DNA of 64,000 bases, taken from contig JACVRA010000071.1 of assembly GCA_019828545.1 (NCBI GenBank), positions 124,001 to 188,000 of the forward strand, read 5' to 3'. The DNA comes from Paracamarosporium sp. OC-R06-R3. Its lineage: Eukaryota; Ascomycota; Dothideomycetes; Pleosporales; Didymosphaeriaceae. Of the stretch, positions 1 to 13,573 are shown piece after piece. Position numbers and translations under genes: made by a program. A model generated the notes under the pieces. That model made no database searches, was not told the origin of the DNA, and saw nothing but the letters and a program-made list of their open reading frames with translations. Each line of letters opens with the position of its first letter. Positions within the stretch are counted from its first letter, which is position 1.

Positions 1-1358
1 AAGCGAGAATTGAAAACGTATAGATACACTGCACTTATGAAACAACGACGAGAAAGGCTGATAGGGCAGTTTAAATTCACGAACGGAGCCTCTGAAATCA
101 AGAGCAAATCCCGTCTTGTGTCTACATAGATCCTACCAACAAGTATAGCAGTATGTCAAGCAAAATTTGCTTCTCTTCCTATAGCCAGACTTCAAGCCAC
201 AATGTGCGAGTGGTCATGACTAAGGCTCAAGATGGAACGAGCCACCAAACCCCGCGGATGGTGTGCAGGCTATAATACTTAATGATACGTTTCGCACCTC
301 GCGGGTATCTGGTAGGGTGTAGAAGAAAGATCTTATCACGTCGTATCAGTATCTTTTCCGATCATGCCTTCCATTAGCACTTGTCTCGGCAGCATCAGTA
401 ATTCCGTCGTTCAACTCGTTCATGTCGGATGTATTTTTGCCAACCGAAATAGAGTTTTGATTGGCAGGGACGTGCAGGTGGTCTGGTTCTGCTTTATTGG
501 TCATCTAAACTAGGGTCTGATTCGTATTTCGATACGATGAAAATTATGCCAGCATAACACACCAAACTTCTCAAGATAGATGCAATTAACTTGTGTAATC
601 GTCTGGTAGGTGCGATAAGAAGCTTTCTAGCAAATGCATCACGCGACACACTTTGGGAACTAGCCCTGCTGATCGGTGTTGATCGTCATGGGCAACGATG
701 TTTGATGGGACACCGGGCTGCCTTTTAACACGTGGAAAAATGGTCAAAAGAAGTCGATTTAAGAGCTAATCATTTTAGGTACGGTGACAGGAACCAAGGA
801 GTAGGAAATGTGGAAGACTCGGTCTGTGGGTCTAGGCGAAAATCGGTATAGTGGGAAGTATAAAAGTTACACACTGCTGGTGCCAAGCCTCTGCATGAGA
901 TGCAATGCAACGGCGCCAAACTCTGCAGCCAACATCGAAATGATGCTGCGCCTTGTTTCTGTTCCACAGTTTCGTTACGCGCTCGCGCAGACCAAGTCTG
1001 TGCGGGCAAGCCCGTTTTAGCTGCCGAGAAAGCCGCCGAATGCTGTAACAGACGGATTCGCTCGGTTGTAACGCTTCGATACATCCGCTCGTTATTCCGC
1101 ACCAATTACATGAACACACGGCGATTATCCCCACATAACATACGAGCTTAGTGCGTATTAGGGGCCAAATCACTCGAGTGTTCCTCTGCCGTGCATGCTA
1201 ACCAGCATTAGAGCAGACACCTTGCTTCTACCGGCTTAGGCCAGCCAAGTCATATGATCTGCCCATCTCAAAAGGCTTCTAGCCGATTCCTCTCCACTTC
1301 TACAGTTCTCCTACTGCGCAGTGTCGCGACCACTTCATCAGGCTGCTAGGCAGCTATA
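1..1358. other. Left-edge non-coding stretch
   Basis: No convincing gene was found here. Short open frames between 770 and 1173 overlap on both strands, lack recognisable domains and look like chance. The last 150 bases are the likely promoter and leader of the gene starting at 1359. A gene entering from the left beyond the window cannot be excluded. Confidence 0.5.
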
Positions 1359-3681
1359 ATGCCCAAGATAACTGCAAATCGTCGCGGTCGCTTCTTAGGC
1401 CCGTACCGCTTCGCACCGTCCGAACCTCCTGACGACAGCTCCGACGCAGCGACTGCTGCGCGTGCAACGACACTCACGCCCAGAACTGGGCCCAAGCCTC
1501 GCATTAAAGGACATGAGCTTGTGTTCTTAGTAAATTGGCTCGACCTCTGTATATTACAAGGAGAAGACGATCAATTCCAAGAAACGCTTGTCAAGGAATT
1601 CCAAAAGCGCTTCGGACGTGTAGTGAATGCGAAAACCGCCGAAGGAAAGGTTGTCGTAAATTTACAGGAATTAGCAGGTAGAATAGGGTCCAAATATGTT
1701 AGCAAAAGGGAAGTGTTGTCGAAGGGTAGTCGGTGCATCGAGTGGCACCGCGCGCCCGAAGAGCTGAGTACGTAACCTACAGACGCTTCACACCCAGATC
1801 CTGTCCGGTCCAAATGATTCGAAACGAGCGTTACTAACCGAAACTGCCGCTAGTATTCGAATACAATACTATGCGACAAGAGTTGGGACTTCCACTTATC
1901 ATTGTAAGTTGTGTCATTGGGAGCGATGAGTGCCTCTGTCAGACAACAATTAACCTTGAGTGGCAGGCCGACGAAGCGGAGACATTACGGAATAAACTTT
2001 TTCGAGCTGAAGAATCAGAATCAGAATCAGATTCGGAATCGGCTTCGACGCCAGATCTCGACCTTGAGCCAGAGCCAGAGTCAGAACCAAGACGACAACT
2101 ACACCTACCCCCTCCTACACGACCTTCTCCCTTCCGACATCAACCCTCATCTATTTTGAAGAATACTTCTTCTACTATCACGAGCAAAGCGAAATCTACG
2201 ACAACTACGATAACTGCGATTACGCCGCCCGCCTCGGCCCCGCTCCGAGCGGAGTCTGAGTGTTTCCAAACCGCTATAAGAAATCAAGATCCTAGTGAAA
2301 CGGATTCTACTGTTATTAGTAATCATCAAGAGGAGGCCGATCAGACAGATCAGACGGAACTTTCACAAACAAATTGGCAAGCTCCTGGAGAACAGCTTCC
2401 AGGTACAAACGAGCATCAACGGGATGCTCGAGACAGGAAGATCAATATGCTCTCGAACATGATATCGTGGTTGTTGCAATGCCACAGAGATGGTTGGAAT
2501 GGGTCAGACGCCGAGCTGGAGAAATTAGAGAGCGTGCGTAAAGAGGTGACCGGTGACAGCGACAATGTGTTTACATCACTTCTAAATGCATTGGCCGGGG
2601 AAGAAAGAAAAACAACCAAGTTTCAGGGTATCATAAAGGGTGTGGTCGGCAAAGTCAGCGTTATTGAAGCGGAAACTATACGTTGCCCCCAGGCTCCTTG
2701 CACGAAGGCGATTGATGGCGAATGGAGGTTATTATGGGAGAGATGTCGATTGTTAACGCGGACCATTCTGGTTGACAGGAAATTCACGGGTCCAGATTTT
2801 CAGCGATTGTATGAATCGATCGATGTAACTTTTTCAAGCGATCCGCACTACAGAGCCGTCATTCAACAGAGCGCCGAGTACCCTACAGCGTACGAAAACG
2901 ATGTGCTTCTCAAGTTGCACGGTTCCATGGCACGTCTACTGTTTATATTTGTGTTCGAATACCCGACACCCTTGCTTCAAGATCAACACTCAGAATTGCT
3001 CAAAAATCTATATGCTATGATTGGAGCAGCAGGTACGCCGTTTCCAAAACATTTGCCGAACGAGTCTCTGCAGCCGACGACACATGCGGATCTTTTGGTC
3101 TACTGAACGGATCTCGTTCAAAATGCCTGCTACCCAAACATTTTGTATTCATGCTAACTGATATAGGAGACATGTCTGAGGTTAAGCGCTTGGACTTGCT
3201 TGCAACAGAGATGCTTCTCAGAGAAGATCGCGTCCAGAACAGCCTGATACACCAAAAGGCAGAGCAAAGATCTGCCTGGATCAGCCAAATGCTTGGGCTT
3301 ACTTCATCTCCCAATCCTTACGACACGATCGCAGGGGACCTCAGGGAATTGTGCTTCCGTGCGATTAAGCTCTACTCACAGCTTCTGGTGAGTCCACTGG
3401 AATATTGCATCCATTTCTTCCCACGGGGCACGTTGTTCGATGAACCTTCTATGATTGTGGAAGACACATTTGGAGTAACACTGCCAACGTCACGGTGCAT
3501 CGGCAGGACAGTGCAACTATGCCTGTTTCCAGCAATCTGGCAGTATTGCGACCAGCCGTTGAACCAAACTAGGGATGTTGACGATGCTTTGACGGTCAAC
3601 AGGAAGTTTTTGAGAACAAACATGGGCGACTCGAACGTGCACCTATCTCTTGTTTCCAAGGCTGTAGTGCTTCTGGAATAA
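1359..3681 (+). CDS. Unrecognised three-exon protein, about 700 aa
   Basis: I read three exons: 1359-1767, 1854-3032 and 3167-3681. Intron 1 has donor GTACGT and a TACTAAC branch before TAG. Intron 2 has donor GTACGC and GCTAAC before ATATAG. Both junctions keep frame and give 700 residues. The N-terminus is basic (MPKITANRRGR). Residues 40-135 look globular. Roughly residues 175-290 are low complexity, first Ser/Glu repeats (SESESDSES) then Pro/Ser/Thr-rich. The C-terminal half is helical and ordered in appearance. I do not recognise a family and assign no function. The gene stands alone, with over 2 kb to the next gene. The frame-preserving introns make a real gene likely, but its role is unknown. 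Confidence 0.7.
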
Positions 3682-4403
3682 GCGGCATGACAACACAATC
3701 TGCCTACGCAACATCAGGCCACAGTGGCCTGCATCATCCGCGTTTGCGTTTACATTACGAACTTCGGGTGTTTCCTAGAAGTCGAATATAGTTCTGTCGA
3801 AATGTAGCAGTTCTTCGTCCCACGGCAGACGTGGGCGAACAACAAGGCACCATAGCGAGGCGTTACCGGATATGCTCGATACTGTCGATCGACCGAGCGT
3901 AGGAACCTATCAGTGGAGATTTACAAAACGCCGGTTTCACGTTTTATACCCAAGGGGAATTTGTACAAAGAGCGATCGAGGCACTCTGCGAAGGTGTACA
4001 AAATCGGCGTTCGAGGCACACAGATCATGATACCATAACGAATTTCCTTGAGCGATTATGAACATGCTTGGTGCTGAAAAGGATTGCGGATCAAATATTG
4101 GATTTATAATGTCGATATTCTTGTCCCGGGGCATGCCTTACGGGTAGTGCATTTCTATAATCCATCTACCGTTCTATGTAAGAGCATTACGATGTGTGGT
4201 ACTGGTGAGAAATTCCATTCAAAGTCAAAACAATGCAATTCGATTCCATAGTGTCGTGATCGCCGCCTTTTATCCTCATAAGAAAGACCCCCTTTCTATT
4301 TCTTGGCTCGATCCTCTTCAAATCTTTTCCATATCGGTGCAATGGTCTTCCCATTGACGGCGACACCGACATTAACGACTCAAACTCAAAGCCCCATCCA
4401 CAG

Positions 4404-4434
4404 CATCCCATCCCATCCCATCCCATCCCATCCC
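4404..4434. repeat. ATCCC pentanucleotide tandem repeat
   Basis: Six consecutive ATCCC units on the plus strand, an ordinary microsatellite. It lies about 1.4 kb upstream of the flavohemoglobin start. Confidence 0.9.
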
Positions 4435-4972
4435 AACCCCGTAATACGAGCACACCGTGTCATACTCCCCATACACTCACCCATTAACCCTCCCAGGAAA
4501 CCACACGCAACCCAATCCAGCAACCCCACGCATCACGCACGTCCAACCCCGCGGAGAAACCCTCTCAACTCAACCAGAAAACTTCCCACCGCCGAGTGAC
4601 CGTACACAAATAAGTTCCCGCGCGAGGTGGCGCTCCCAATGACGGCGGGCTTGATTCCGATTATGCGCTTGGCCTGGGCTGGCGGAGTCGGGATTTCTCG
4701 GCGCTGCCAGCGCACGCGCGCACGTGGTGGGGTGATGTTTAGTCACACCGTGCGAGGGCCGGTGAGTCTTGAGACGGAAGGGGATGTTTGGAGCTTGGAT
4801 TGCGAGGTAGGCTTGGGAGTGTAGTGCTGGGAAGCGGATGGGGTTTGGTCTCCGACGGGGTGTGTGCAGCTAGTGTAGATAGAGACACGCGAAGAGAGAA
4901 GTTAGAGCTCTGTACAGTGAGCAGCCTCGATAGAAACCGGTACCGCTTGCTCGATGTCGATCTTAGAATATC

Positions 4973-4974
<2 letters not shown>

Positions 4975-5020
<46 letters not shown>
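4975..5020. repeat. (TG)23 microsatellite
   Basis: Forty-six bases of uninterrupted alternating TG. It is likely length-variable between strains and could adopt a Z-DNA-like structure. It is 0.8 kb upstream of the flavohemoglobin gene. Confidence 0.95.
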
Positions 5021-5025
<5 letters not shown>

Positions 5026-5769
5026 AGCTCTCGCCGAGCCATTCCTTATCTGCCTGCTATCTGGCACCTACTATGCGAGCAATATTGTCTTATCCGACCC
5101 TTGCCTACCATCGCCCTGCAATGCAGCCCAGGAATCTCAAATAAAGTATTTGCATTGTCCTCCAGCGAACGATGTCCCAAAGCACTGCACACACACGCAC
5201 CGTCCCAACGCCTACCAGCGGAAGTGGCGGAGATGCGGAAACCCACCGCGTGCTCGCCCGACCCGACACACCCCGACCCTGCATCTCCCTCGCGCTACTA
5301 CGTAACAAAGTCGCTTACCCAGCCCTATTTTTTTCTTTCCCGTAGGCGCAAATGGGATCGGGCCCTGGAATAGAGTGGTGACGCCGGCGGTGCGGAGTGA
5401 GGGTGAGCTGATATTTTCGTGTGCTCCTGGGCTGGTCCGGCATGGCCTGTTCGACAGTGAAGTTTGCGAGTTTCCGCGGAAATGCTTGAGAAGATGAAGA
5501 TAGTGGTGGGTGGTGGGCGTATATAAGATGCTGGGTTGAGATGGATGTTGCTTTTTTCTAGTCACAGAGAGAACAAGAAGAAGAATTGATTGAGAGGTTG
5601 TGCTCGACTGCGACCTCCTTGGGACCGATATCGAGTATCATCTATCTGCTACGACGACAGTTTACAGAAAGAGCAAAGGGATTTCATCTATCGGATCGAA
5701 AACTTACATCAAGCGTCCGTCATCCTTTGCCACACCAGACCAGCACAACATAATAGCGACGATACACAA

Positions 5770-5819
5770 CCACCGCTGAACACATCCCACCGTTGAACAC
5801 ATCCCACCGTTGAACACAC
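5770..5819 (+). repeat. Three 17-nt tandem units in the flavohemoglobin leader
   Basis: Three near-identical units of CCACCGYTGAACACATC run to within 19 bases of the flavohemoglobin ATG. The first unit differs by one base, and the last is 16 nt and ends differently. The array lies in the probable 5' untranslated leader. Confidence 0.9.
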
Positions 5820-5837
5820 ACACCACCACCACCCACC

Positions 5838-7100
5838 ATGGCAACCCCACTAACCGCCTCCCAAACCGCCATCATCAAGTCCACAGTCCCCGTCCTCGCC
5901 CAGTACGGCGAAACCATAACGACCAAATTCTACGCCACCATGATCGCCGCAAACCCGTCTTTGAAAAACATCTTCAACAACACGCACCAAGCAACGGGCC
6001 ACCAGCCGCGCGCCCTCGCCGGCGCCCTCTACGCCTACGCCGCAAACATCGACGACCTGGGCAAACTCAGCCCCGCCGTGGAACTCATCTGCCACAAGCA
6101 CGCCAGCCTGAACGTCCAGCCAGAGCAGTACGACATCGTCGGCGAGTACCTCCTCAAGACGATGAAAGACGTCCTCGGGGACGCGGCGACAGAGGAGATT
6201 CTCGACGCGTGGGGCGCCGCCTACTGGCAGCTGGCGAACATCATGATCCAGAAGGAGGCGCAGATGTACGCGGATACGCGGTACTGGGCGGGCTTCCAGG
6301 AGTTCCGCATCGCGCGTAAAGAGCGGGAGTCGGAGGAGATCACGTCGTTTTACTTCGAGCCTGTGGACGCGGGGCTCAAGTTGCCCGTTTTCAAGCCCGG
6401 GCAGTACGTCTCTGTGAATGTGTTTGTCGAGGAGCTAGATGGGGGCGTCTGGCAGGCGAGACAGTACAGTCTGAGCGATGCGCCGGGGAAGCCGTATCTA
6501 AGGGTCAGCGTGAAGAGGGAGGCGGGCATAGAGGTCGGCGACCCAAAGCATGTCACGCACCCGGGGTACTTGTCGAATATCCTGCATGATAGGAAGAGCG
6601 TGGGCGACGTGGTGAAGCTGTCGCATCCGTTTGGGGATTTCTTCTTTGAGGAAGAGGAGGGGCAGGAGGAGGCGCCGGTTGTGTTTGTGTCGGCGGGCGT
6701 GGGGCTGACGTGCTTGATGAATGTTTTGAATGCGTTGGTTGAGAAGGGGACGGGGAGGCAGATTACTTGGGTGCATGGGTCGCGCGATGCGAGGGTGCGG
6801 GCGTTTAGGGAGCATGTGGATGGGCTGGCGGAGAGCAATAAGAATATCCACAAGGTGTATTTCTCGTCGGCGCCGGCCGAGGGCGAGGTCCAGGGGAGAG
6901 ATTACGATGTCAAGGGCCGCATTGATCTGGATCAAGTCGGGAAAGAGTGGTTGTTCACCGAGAACAAGAAGACGCAGTATTTCACTTGCGGACCTACGCA
7001 GTTCATGCTGGACGTGGAAGCCAAGCTGAAGAGCTTGGGTGTGGATAGCGACAGGGTGCACATGGAACTGTTTGGCACGGGAGGCGTTCCGAGAGTGTAG
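5838..7100 (+). CDS. Flavohemoglobin (nitric oxide dioxygenase)
   Basis: Single-exon protein of 420 aa, the usual family length. It converts nitric oxide to nitrate using O2 and NAD(P)H, protecting cells from nitrosative stress. The globin domain fills residues 1-150. The family's B10 Tyr (Y32), E7 Gln (Q56) and proximal heme His (H86, in CHKHASLNV) are visible. An FAD-binding barrel follows with RQYSLSD, then an NAD-binding domain with GVGLTCLMNVL and YFTCGPTQFM. It ends in the typical FGTGGVP-like tail. No signal or targeting peptide is obvious, so it is probably cytosolic. The ATG sits in an ACCATGG context right after the 17-nt repeats. Orthologue of yeast YHB1 and Aspergillus fhbA type enzymes. 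The family call is very secure. Confidence 0.97.
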   Translation: MATPLTASQTAIIKSTVPVLAQYGETITTKFYATMIAANPSLKNIFNNTHQATGHQPRALAGALYAYAANIDDLGKLSPAVELICHKHASLNVQPEQYDIVGEYLLKTMKDVLGDAATEEILDAWGAAYWQLANIMIQKEAQMYADTRYWAGFQEFRIARKERESEEITSFYFEPVDAGLKLPVFKPGQYVSVNVFVEELDGGVWQARQYSLSDAPGKPYLRVSVKREAGIEVGDPKHVTHPGYLSNILHDRKSVGDVVKLSHPFGDFFFEEEEGQEEAPVVFVSAGVGLTCLMNVLNALVEKGTGRQITWVHGSRDARVRAFREHVDGLAESNKNIHKVYFSSAPAEGEVQGRDYDVKGRIDLDQVGKEWLFTENKKTQYFTCGPTQFMLDVEAKLKSLGVDSDRVHMELFGTGGVPRV

Positions 7101-8686
7101 TGGGACACGTCAAGACGCAGAGACCGATGTGGTCTTGGAGATTTCTTTCACTGCTCGCATTGGGCACTTGGAGCGTTGGTCACGTATGATACGCCTTTGG
7201 ATGATCCCCTTCTCAGATACTCCCTGTTTTCTTATCCGTTTTGTACTATAGATGATAAGTAGTTGCGGCATCGGTTCCAATTGCATCTTTGTTTTTGACA
7301 GGATTGCTGCAGGATTTAGCAGTTGTGATGTGGCGTGCTGACCGCAAGGAGGAACGCGCGGTGATAGGCTAGGTTTTGTCTAGAAACGTTGTCTCGATAG
7401 TTCACATTTCAGACCGCATAGACGGCGCAGTTCGACCCATGCCTTCGTCAGCTGTTGCATCTGGACTGCTCCTGCATGTCTGCTTGAGTCTCATATTGCA
7501 AAGGATATATCTGTAGATTGTACATTGCGTGTACGCCGTCATGCCGCGGCGGCGCCCTGTCTTAAGTGTGCATAATTTTGGCTAAGAGAGAGAGATGCTA
7601 AAAGCGACGAGTCTCAATATTGTCTGTGCACGTCACTTGGGAACTGAGTTGGTTGTGCATCTTCGAGTGCGTTGGTACAACGCGTTATAGTGTTGGCTCT
7701 TTTCCGTAAACCATCTATACGGCAGCTCGCACTGACCAGACGACACATGGCAAGACAGATCTGCCTATAACCTCCGATGGCACTGCGGAGATGCTGTGAC
7801 AGGAAAGGCCCCGGATGCAGGACGGGGTGAAAATCGCTCAGCATGTACTATGATGCAGCGTGTCCTCCCGGTACCTGCACTTGGGTATATTGGCTCTGTT
7901 AAAAGGGGCAAGTGCGTGTCCACATCTCGATCTCCAGCCCGTAGCTCCAACAGACGCCAGTCACACCCGTTCGACTTTGCGAGAAGTATTTGTACTTGCA
8001 AGGTGAAGCTAAGGCCTCCGCAACGTGCCGAGTCGAACTGACCACGGTGCACAACGTGAGCGCGGGATGACGCAGAGGACCCCTACGGCGACGGCAGGCA
8101 CCAGCGGCGGAAGATTAGGGTAAAAGGGGTAGTCTTCTGGAAACAAGGGGGCGGCGCACGACGCACTCGGTGACGCGGACTGCGGTGGGCGGACATCCTT
8201 TTTCAAATTACGAGGCAGCGGTCAGCGTGGCACTAACGCCAACGCGGCAGGCTTCTAGAAAGCGCTTGGATGCTTTCGGAGCCTCACGGGGGTTGGATTG
8301 CAAGGCGCTCCATGCTTTGGTGCCCGAGCGGTGTTGGTTTGAAGACGGCGCCGTCGGAGATGATGCACGCGGAAGATGGGGCTGCAGCCGCTTGGCCAGT
8401 GGCATGCAGCAGATGCTCCACAAAGTGTGCGAGCATGCCCAAGCGACAGCGAGCAACAAATGCATGCAGAACTGGAGGCATGTGTGCTTGTGAAACGTCG
8501 GCGCCCAGTCGCAGCTTTACCCGGCAACCGTGACAGGTCGGCGCCAGAGCACACTGCATGTGCTTGCCTGTTAGCGGGCAGGTTTTCAGCAGATGGCGCA
8601 TGTTTCTGGCGCTGCGCTCCTCGTTCCCCGATATGAGAGGAGCGGTCCTGTCTGGGGTGTTGAACGGAGACCTCGCACCAGCTCTG

Positions 8687-8690
<4 letters not shown>

Positions 8691-8732
<42 letters not shown>
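8691..8732. repeat. (GA)21 microsatellite
   Basis: Forty-two bases of uninterrupted GA. It is purine/pyrimidine asymmetric and creates the artefactual Ser-Leu and Arg-Glu repeats in all overlapping frames. Confidence 0.95.
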
Positions 8733-8736
<4 letters not shown>

Positions 8737-9632
8737 ATAAAGGGCCTGAGACGATCGACCGGAGACAGCGTGCATTGAGGCTCCAGGTGGATCCGGCTAG
8801 GATATACCGGTATCCCCGTGCACCATCGCATCTTGGTAACGAGCACAGACGGGATCTCGTCCAAAGTATCGTGGAGCCTCGCAAGTCGGCGTCTCCTGGC
8901 GGTGCTGACTCGCACGCTGCTCTCGTCGCCCTCGGCCTGCAATCTGATGGCCCTTGGGAGGGGACGAGGGCTCTTGTGCGGCAGGCAGACGATGCTAGGG
9001 CTGCGCCTGATGGCTTTGGACGCAGCCTCGCTGTCGTACGACACATCGCTGCCGTGTCCCCGGCGGAAGCCCGTGTCGATCCCGATGCGCAGAGCCCAGA
9101 CGAGACGCACGTCGACAGCAGGAGGGTGGTGTGACGGTGGCTCTGTGGCCGTTGCAGGCGGACGAGGTGCGCATGCCATCTGTTCGAGAGGCTGCGTGCC
9201 ACAGCTTGTCCATGTACATGCAGATTGCTGCCGTGATGTCATGCACCTTGCCGCCGCCTCGTGGGTGGCGGCGCGTAGCTGGGGACGTGTGTTTGCTTGT
9301 CTCACGGAGGGCGCTCATGGCGCCCAAGTCGTGGTTCGCTGTGGCTCCCGGGGTGTCTCGGACAGCCCTCTCTTCTCCCAACTGCTGCCGCGCTCGTGTT
9401 GCCCATTGCATGCCATGTTTCGCAACAGGCTAAAATTGGGTTGCAGGCAGGGATGGTGTTGTTTCTGAGGCCCGTGGCTATTGTGCATGGGCCGTGGAAG
9501 CCCGCTAGAAGGTCAAGGCCGAACGAATGCTGCTTGGAGAGCCCCTGGCTGTGCCCGTATCCATGCGGTCGGCGTGGGATCCAAGGCTCGCGGGCTGCCC
9601 TTCTGCTCGCCAGCGCCACAGCGCCTTGACTC

Positions 9633-9656
9633 TGGTGGTGGTGGTGGTGGTGGTGG
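9633..9656. repeat. TGG trinucleotide run
   Basis: Eight TGG units on the plus strand, in a region with no supported gene. Confidence 0.85.
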
Positions 9657-10933
9657 GTCTGGCAGCCGGTCGTGGGGATGCTGAGGCCCTGGCGGCTCAA
9701 GGAAAAGCCATGATGCTGATGCCGTATAAACAAGCGTGATCTACGTGTATTAGGGTGAAGGGAGCGCGTCGTTATTATCCTGCTCCAAGGCACCGTGACG
9801 CACACTCATAGCCTCCTCGCAGCAAGCAGTTGACCGGTACACGTCCACATCCACGCCCACGCCCACGCCTTCGCCCACGCCCGCAATCGCAGTCGGGCAT
9901 CCGCAGCCGCATCCGCATTTGCATTTGCATTTCCATTACCTGACAGAAGGATTCCGATAATAGGGGCGCGCGGCCAAGCTGAGTAGGTGAGCATCCCACC
10001 GCTTCCCTTGACACAGTCAGCCAGCGGGCTCCACCCCCGAGACGACTGTTATCCTCGTCCAACGGCCACCGGGGCGAGCGGGCAGGATCGCGTTGGAAGA
10101 AGCCAGGCACGGGAGCATTCAGCGCACTTGCTTACGACGGAGCGCAGCCCAGCAGCGCCGCCCAGCAGCACCGTAGCCAGCGGGCCGTTAGTCATCTCCA
10201 TCTCAGGAGGAGCGCAGCGGGCACGGCGAGTTTCAGGGCGCCCAAAGCAGCCAGCAGAGTCCGCCGGGGCCTCCTGACTGCGCTGGCCTGAGCGTACGGC
10301 TGCACATCGTCGGCCACATTGCTGGGGTTGCTCGACTCGGAACTAGCCGACTCTGCATCGGGCTAGGCCAAGAAATCACAACACGCGCAGCCCAGGAAAG
10401 AAGTACTCTGTACCTTTCACCTCCACACCCCCATCAACAGCCATCCTCTGCCCTGCCCTCCCGCTCCCTCGAGCCCTCAGGTACGTCCTCCCCGCTGCCC
10501 GTCGCGTCCGCCGCCCGCCGCCTGCCGCCCAAACGCCCAAGCCGTGCCCCTATCCCGTCCTCGACCCGGCGAGGGCGCCTGCGTGCTGCCACGCCCTCGA
10601 CGACTCGACGTGCCGCTGCCACAAAACAAACCGCCGCCGTCCAGCCGTTTCCTCTGGCTGACTCCCGCTCTCTAGTCCACCCTCAGCATTGGCCTGCGCG
10701 CGGTCCGCCCATCTTTCAACATCAACGGACGGGCCACCCCGACATCGTCCTCCTTCACCTCGCCCGACACCCTCCCTGCCCGCCGCCATCGCCCATCACC
10801 ACCGCCGTCGCGCCGGCCCCGTCCTTCACCTCGCCGCCGCAGGCTCACCGCCTAGCTCTCTGGTGCGCACCCACCGTTCTTTCACGCCGGGCCCTGCGCC
10901 CGCTGTCCTCAGACGCGACTTGTTTCCCTGCCG

Positions 10934-12464
<1,531 letters not shown>

Positions 12465-13573
12465 TCGCATCGCTACCCTATCTGTACAACTAATGCGAAA
12501 GACTAAAGTTGAAGGTTTCGATTCATTACATCGGTGTTCACGGCAGGACTTATACCCCTGTTTCTCACTACCCAAAAATTTCGTTACTTCTGGCGTGTTT
12601 GCTCGATCTCGGGTCATCCTGCATGGCGGTTACATGGATCTGTGGGGTTTTCGTTGACTGCTTGTTCTTCTCCGTGCAGTCTTTTCTGAATTTGGTCTGG
12701 GTTTGGTTTGGTTGGGCGATTCTATATCTCCTATGTTGCATTCTCTACTCGTCTGGCTCTGCCGCCAAGTCGGTGAGCGTCTCCTTGCGGACCTGGGGCA
12801 CTGATGGAGTTGGGTGTCCCTTTAAGACTGGCAAGGGCGTCTGCGGCTCGCGGGTCGATTGGGTGTTTCCTTTGCAAACTGGCAATTTTAGACTGGTACT
12901 TAATGAAGGATGTAAATCCGCGTCTTAGACTACTATCAAACTGCGCTGTCGCGCTTCAATAATTCGTGTCCTGACATTGATGTTGGTGTGGTGGTGTGTG
13001 GTGGGCACGCTCAAATTGGGGAACGAGCGTTGATCATTACCGTTTTGCACGTCGAAACCACAAGAAGCCAAAAGACCGGGCTGCATCAAACAACGAAGAC
13101 TGGCTGGATGACTTCGTACCTCATAGGCTGGTTGGGCAGGTTGTTGAATGTGCGCTTGGGCCATTTCGTCGGCCGGAGTGATGCAGGTTGGTCGGCATCG
13201 GCGCCCAGCCTCGCTCAGACCGCGGTGACGAAGCTCCCTGAACCAGTCTTGCTCACCCGCACGTTGCAGAGCCGCCACTTCACAGCCCCGTGCACCACGA
13301 CGACTCTTACTTACTAAATACCCCTCGTTTTCAGTCCGCGCTCCATCGCTACACAAGCCCGTACTCATCGGCGACTCGACCAGCTGCGCCAAGCCAGCCG
13401 CCGTGGTGCTTCGACTGCTTGCATCATCCTCAGACTACATCACTACGCCGCCGAAATCGACCCCAGGCGATCACCGACCCTTTCTGCGGCCATTCTCGCA
13501 CCCGGGTTCACGAATATCCTGCCATAGAGCTGCGCGCGCAATCCCGCTGTGCTAAGCTCCATCCTCGACAGCC
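12465..13573. other. Intergenic: 3' flank of C2H2 gene and epsin promoter
   Basis: About 1.1 kb with T-rich 3'-flank sequence after 12464 and a C/T-rich stretch before 13574. Open frames here lack domains and overlap on both strands. Confidence 0.5.

Larger units (their letters stand above)
3682..5769. other. Intergenic region with microsatellites upstream of flavohemoglobin
   Basis: About 2.1 kb without a supported gene. It holds an ATCCC pentamer array (4404-4434), a (TG)23 tract (4975-5020) and several A/T- and C-rich patches. The part nearest 5770 is the promoter and leader of the flavohemoglobin. Open frames here are short and compositionally driven, for example Cys-Val repeats read from the TG tract. 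Confidence 0.5.
7101..10933. other. Gene-free 3.8 kb upstream of C2H2 regulator
   Basis: No gene is supported. GC-rich open frames run on both strands (for example minus 8255-9202), but they carry no domains, overlap each other and include Ser/Leu or Arg/Glu runs created by the GA tract. The stretch contains a (GA)21 tract, a TGG run and a degenerate hexamer region (about 9843-9935, ATCCGC/CCCACG/TTTGCA-like). It probably holds the promoter and long leader of the gene at 10934. Confidence 0.5.

Noticed and set aside
8255..9202. Minus-strand open frame of 315 codons
   Set aside because: It overlaps similar-length frames on both strands, includes Ser-Leu repeats from the GA tract and has no domain or start context.
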